A stretch of 64,000 bases of DNA from Buddleja alternifolia (Eukaryota; Streptophyta; Magnoliopsida; Lamiales; Scrophulariaceae), in NCBI GenBank assembly GCA_019426215.1, contig CM033399.1:34357022-34421021 (forward strand), in the 5' to 3' direction. Shown here piece by piece: positions 63,109 through 64,000 of this stretch. Both the position numbers and the translations under genes were made by a program. The notes under the pieces are model-generated. The model was not told where the DNA came from, did not search any database, and saw only the letters and a program-made list of their open reading frames with translations. The stretch's first letter is position 1. The number at the start of each line of letters is the position of its first letter.

Positions 63109-63690
63109 GTGAAACATGTTGTATCGAACAATCAGGTTGATTGTTCTTGTAGATTGTTTTTGAGGCGAGGCATTTTGTGTAGACACGTTTTCTTTGCATT
63201 CAACCAAAGCCGAATACACAAGTTGCCGGCCGAGTACGTTCTAAGGAGGTGGAGGAAAAATGCAGAAAGTATGGCATCCGATATAATCAATAACCACGTC
63301 AGGCAATATCGTGCGGTGACTGAGAAGAATACAAATGATCAGAGTCAAATTTGGATGGACTTTCAATCATGTTTAAATCTTGCAGGTTTTAACAAAGAAA
63401 GACTTGAGTACATAAAAAATCAATTAGTGGACATGAAGTCTCATTTGAGTGTTGGTGCGGACGACAATTCTAGGAATAACAAGAATGTTGTTATCGAGAG
63501 TCTAGTGGGACCCCAAATCGAGAATGAGATCGGGATCAGAAACCCTCAATTGAGCCGAACTAAAGGGTGTGGTAAAAGGATCAAGAGCAGTACGGAGATA
63601 GCCAAGCATGTTCCTAAGAGGAGAAAATGCGCCGTATGTGGAAAATTTGATGGGCATAATGCAAGAACTTGCCCCGCAAAGGAAAAATAG

Positions 63691-64000
63691 TTATGCCTTT
63701 TTACATTTCATTAATAGTTATGTTGTATACATTTCATTAATTCGAATTTTTTTTACACCGTACAATGAACAAGCTCTTTTTATTAATAGTTCCGTACTGT
63801 ATAACTTCATTTTATGAACTGTATAATGTGCATTTACTTACAGTATAATATGCATATTATGTAATATATAAGATATAAAAGCATATTATGAAATATACAT
63901 CAACATATACGACCGTATACAGTCTTTATAAAGTGAATATACAGTAGATTACTCAACAGTATACAGTAAGATGAATATATAACGAAGATGAATACGTTTA
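63691..64000. other. 3' flank of the MULE transposase, motif-rich
   Basis: Noncoding; CTGTATA motifs occur first (63790-63825), then TATACAG motifs (63915-63970). No terminator or inverted repeat is identifiable before the window ends. Confidence 0.6.

Larger units (their letters stand above)
60266..63690 (+). pseudogene. FAR1/FHY3-type MULE transposase, frameshifted
   Basis: Five exons (60266-60284, 60935-61745, 61979-62237, 62352-62911, 63109-63690) give about 743 aa. The ATG at 60266 is chosen because its 19-nt exon (MAEMDT) joins the next in phase. Domains: FAR1 DNA-binding zinc cluster (AFESLKIGYEFYKLYARVSGF ... FVCSRA ... RCDCNAKI ... FVERHNHEL), MULE transposase core with Asp in SVDATFRSNK and SDQCPAMKQAI and the CAWHI motif, SWIM zinc finger (CSCRLFLRRGILCRH) and a terminal CCHC knuckle (CAVCGKFDGHNARTC). 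Exon 4 is one base short of phase: the frame breaks at the A run 62810-62814 and the homologous reading continues one frame over to the 62911 donor. Such proteins move MULEs; domesticated kin are light-signalling factors. The TATACAG-rich setting favours a transposon over a host FRS gene. I cannot exclude a sequencing error at the A run. Confidence 0.8.
59668..64000 (+). mobile_element. Probable Mutator-like element (FAR1-type MULE), left part, cut by window edge
   Basis: A FAR1-type transposase gene sits among TATACAG-rich noncoding DNA. The left limit is proposed at GGGTATGGATCAAATACTTACC (59668), the sort of start seen in plant MULE ends. The right end, with its inverted repeat and target duplication, is beyond 64000, so the element boundary is inference. 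Confidence 0.5.

Noticed and set aside
1..64000. tRNA, rRNA or other structured RNA genes
   Set aside because: I read for tRNA-like A/B boxes and cloverleaf patterns and saw none I could support; tRNAscan-SE and Infernal would settle it.

Overview
The window is nuclear DNA from a flowering plant. It has many-exon genes with GT..AG introns, a plastid-targeted ABC1K kinase, a PORR organelle RNA-binding protein, FAR1/MULE sequences, Ty1/copia, LINE, SINE and CACTA elements, and AT-rich spacers. Protein wording fits a eudicot. I lean towards an asterid (perhaps Lamiales), but that is only an impression.

Layout. 1-3966: minus-strand Ty1/copia element cut by the left window edge, with a 5' LTR at 3591-3966 and an internal frame broken at least four times. 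4056-~5545: 5'-truncated, poly(A)-tailed LINE remnant on the minus strand. 7328-15574: complete 14-exon gene for a plastid ABC1-type atypical kinase, best matched to ABC1K1/PGR6 (669 aa). 15575-20384: AT-rich spacer with a foldback MITE, a 65-bp direct repeat around an AT palindrome, and a SINE with a perfect 14-bp target duplication. 20385-38977: complete BTAF1/Mot1 gene (RGD3-like Snf2 ATPase, 28 coding exons, about 2039 aa) with a 5'-UTR intron. 38978-44132: spacer with a MITE and short repeats. 44133-45377: intronless PORR-domain protein (414 aa), convergent with the next gene. 45985-48732 and 51880-59353: two tandem minus-strand genes for Golgi-type GT77-like nucleotide-sugar transferases with the same three-exon structure. 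The second has a 1794-bp CACTA element (54059-55852, TSD TCT) in intron 2 and a MULE-type MITE (56836-57411, 10-bp TSD) in intron 1. 59668-64000: probable left part of a Mutator-like element with a FAR1-type transposase of five exons, broken by one frameshift, set among arrays of TATACAG / CTGTATA motifs.

The host genes look intact and unrelated in function: plastoglobule quinone metabolism, control of TBP on DNA, organelle RNA processing and cell-wall or glycoprotein glycosylation. The GT77-like pair is the only evident local duplication. Much of the remaining sequence is transposon-derived. I saw no gene system that is clearly new. The most unusual structures are the 284-bp near-perfect palindrome inside the CACTA element and the orientation-switching TATACAG arrays around the FAR1/MULE transposase.
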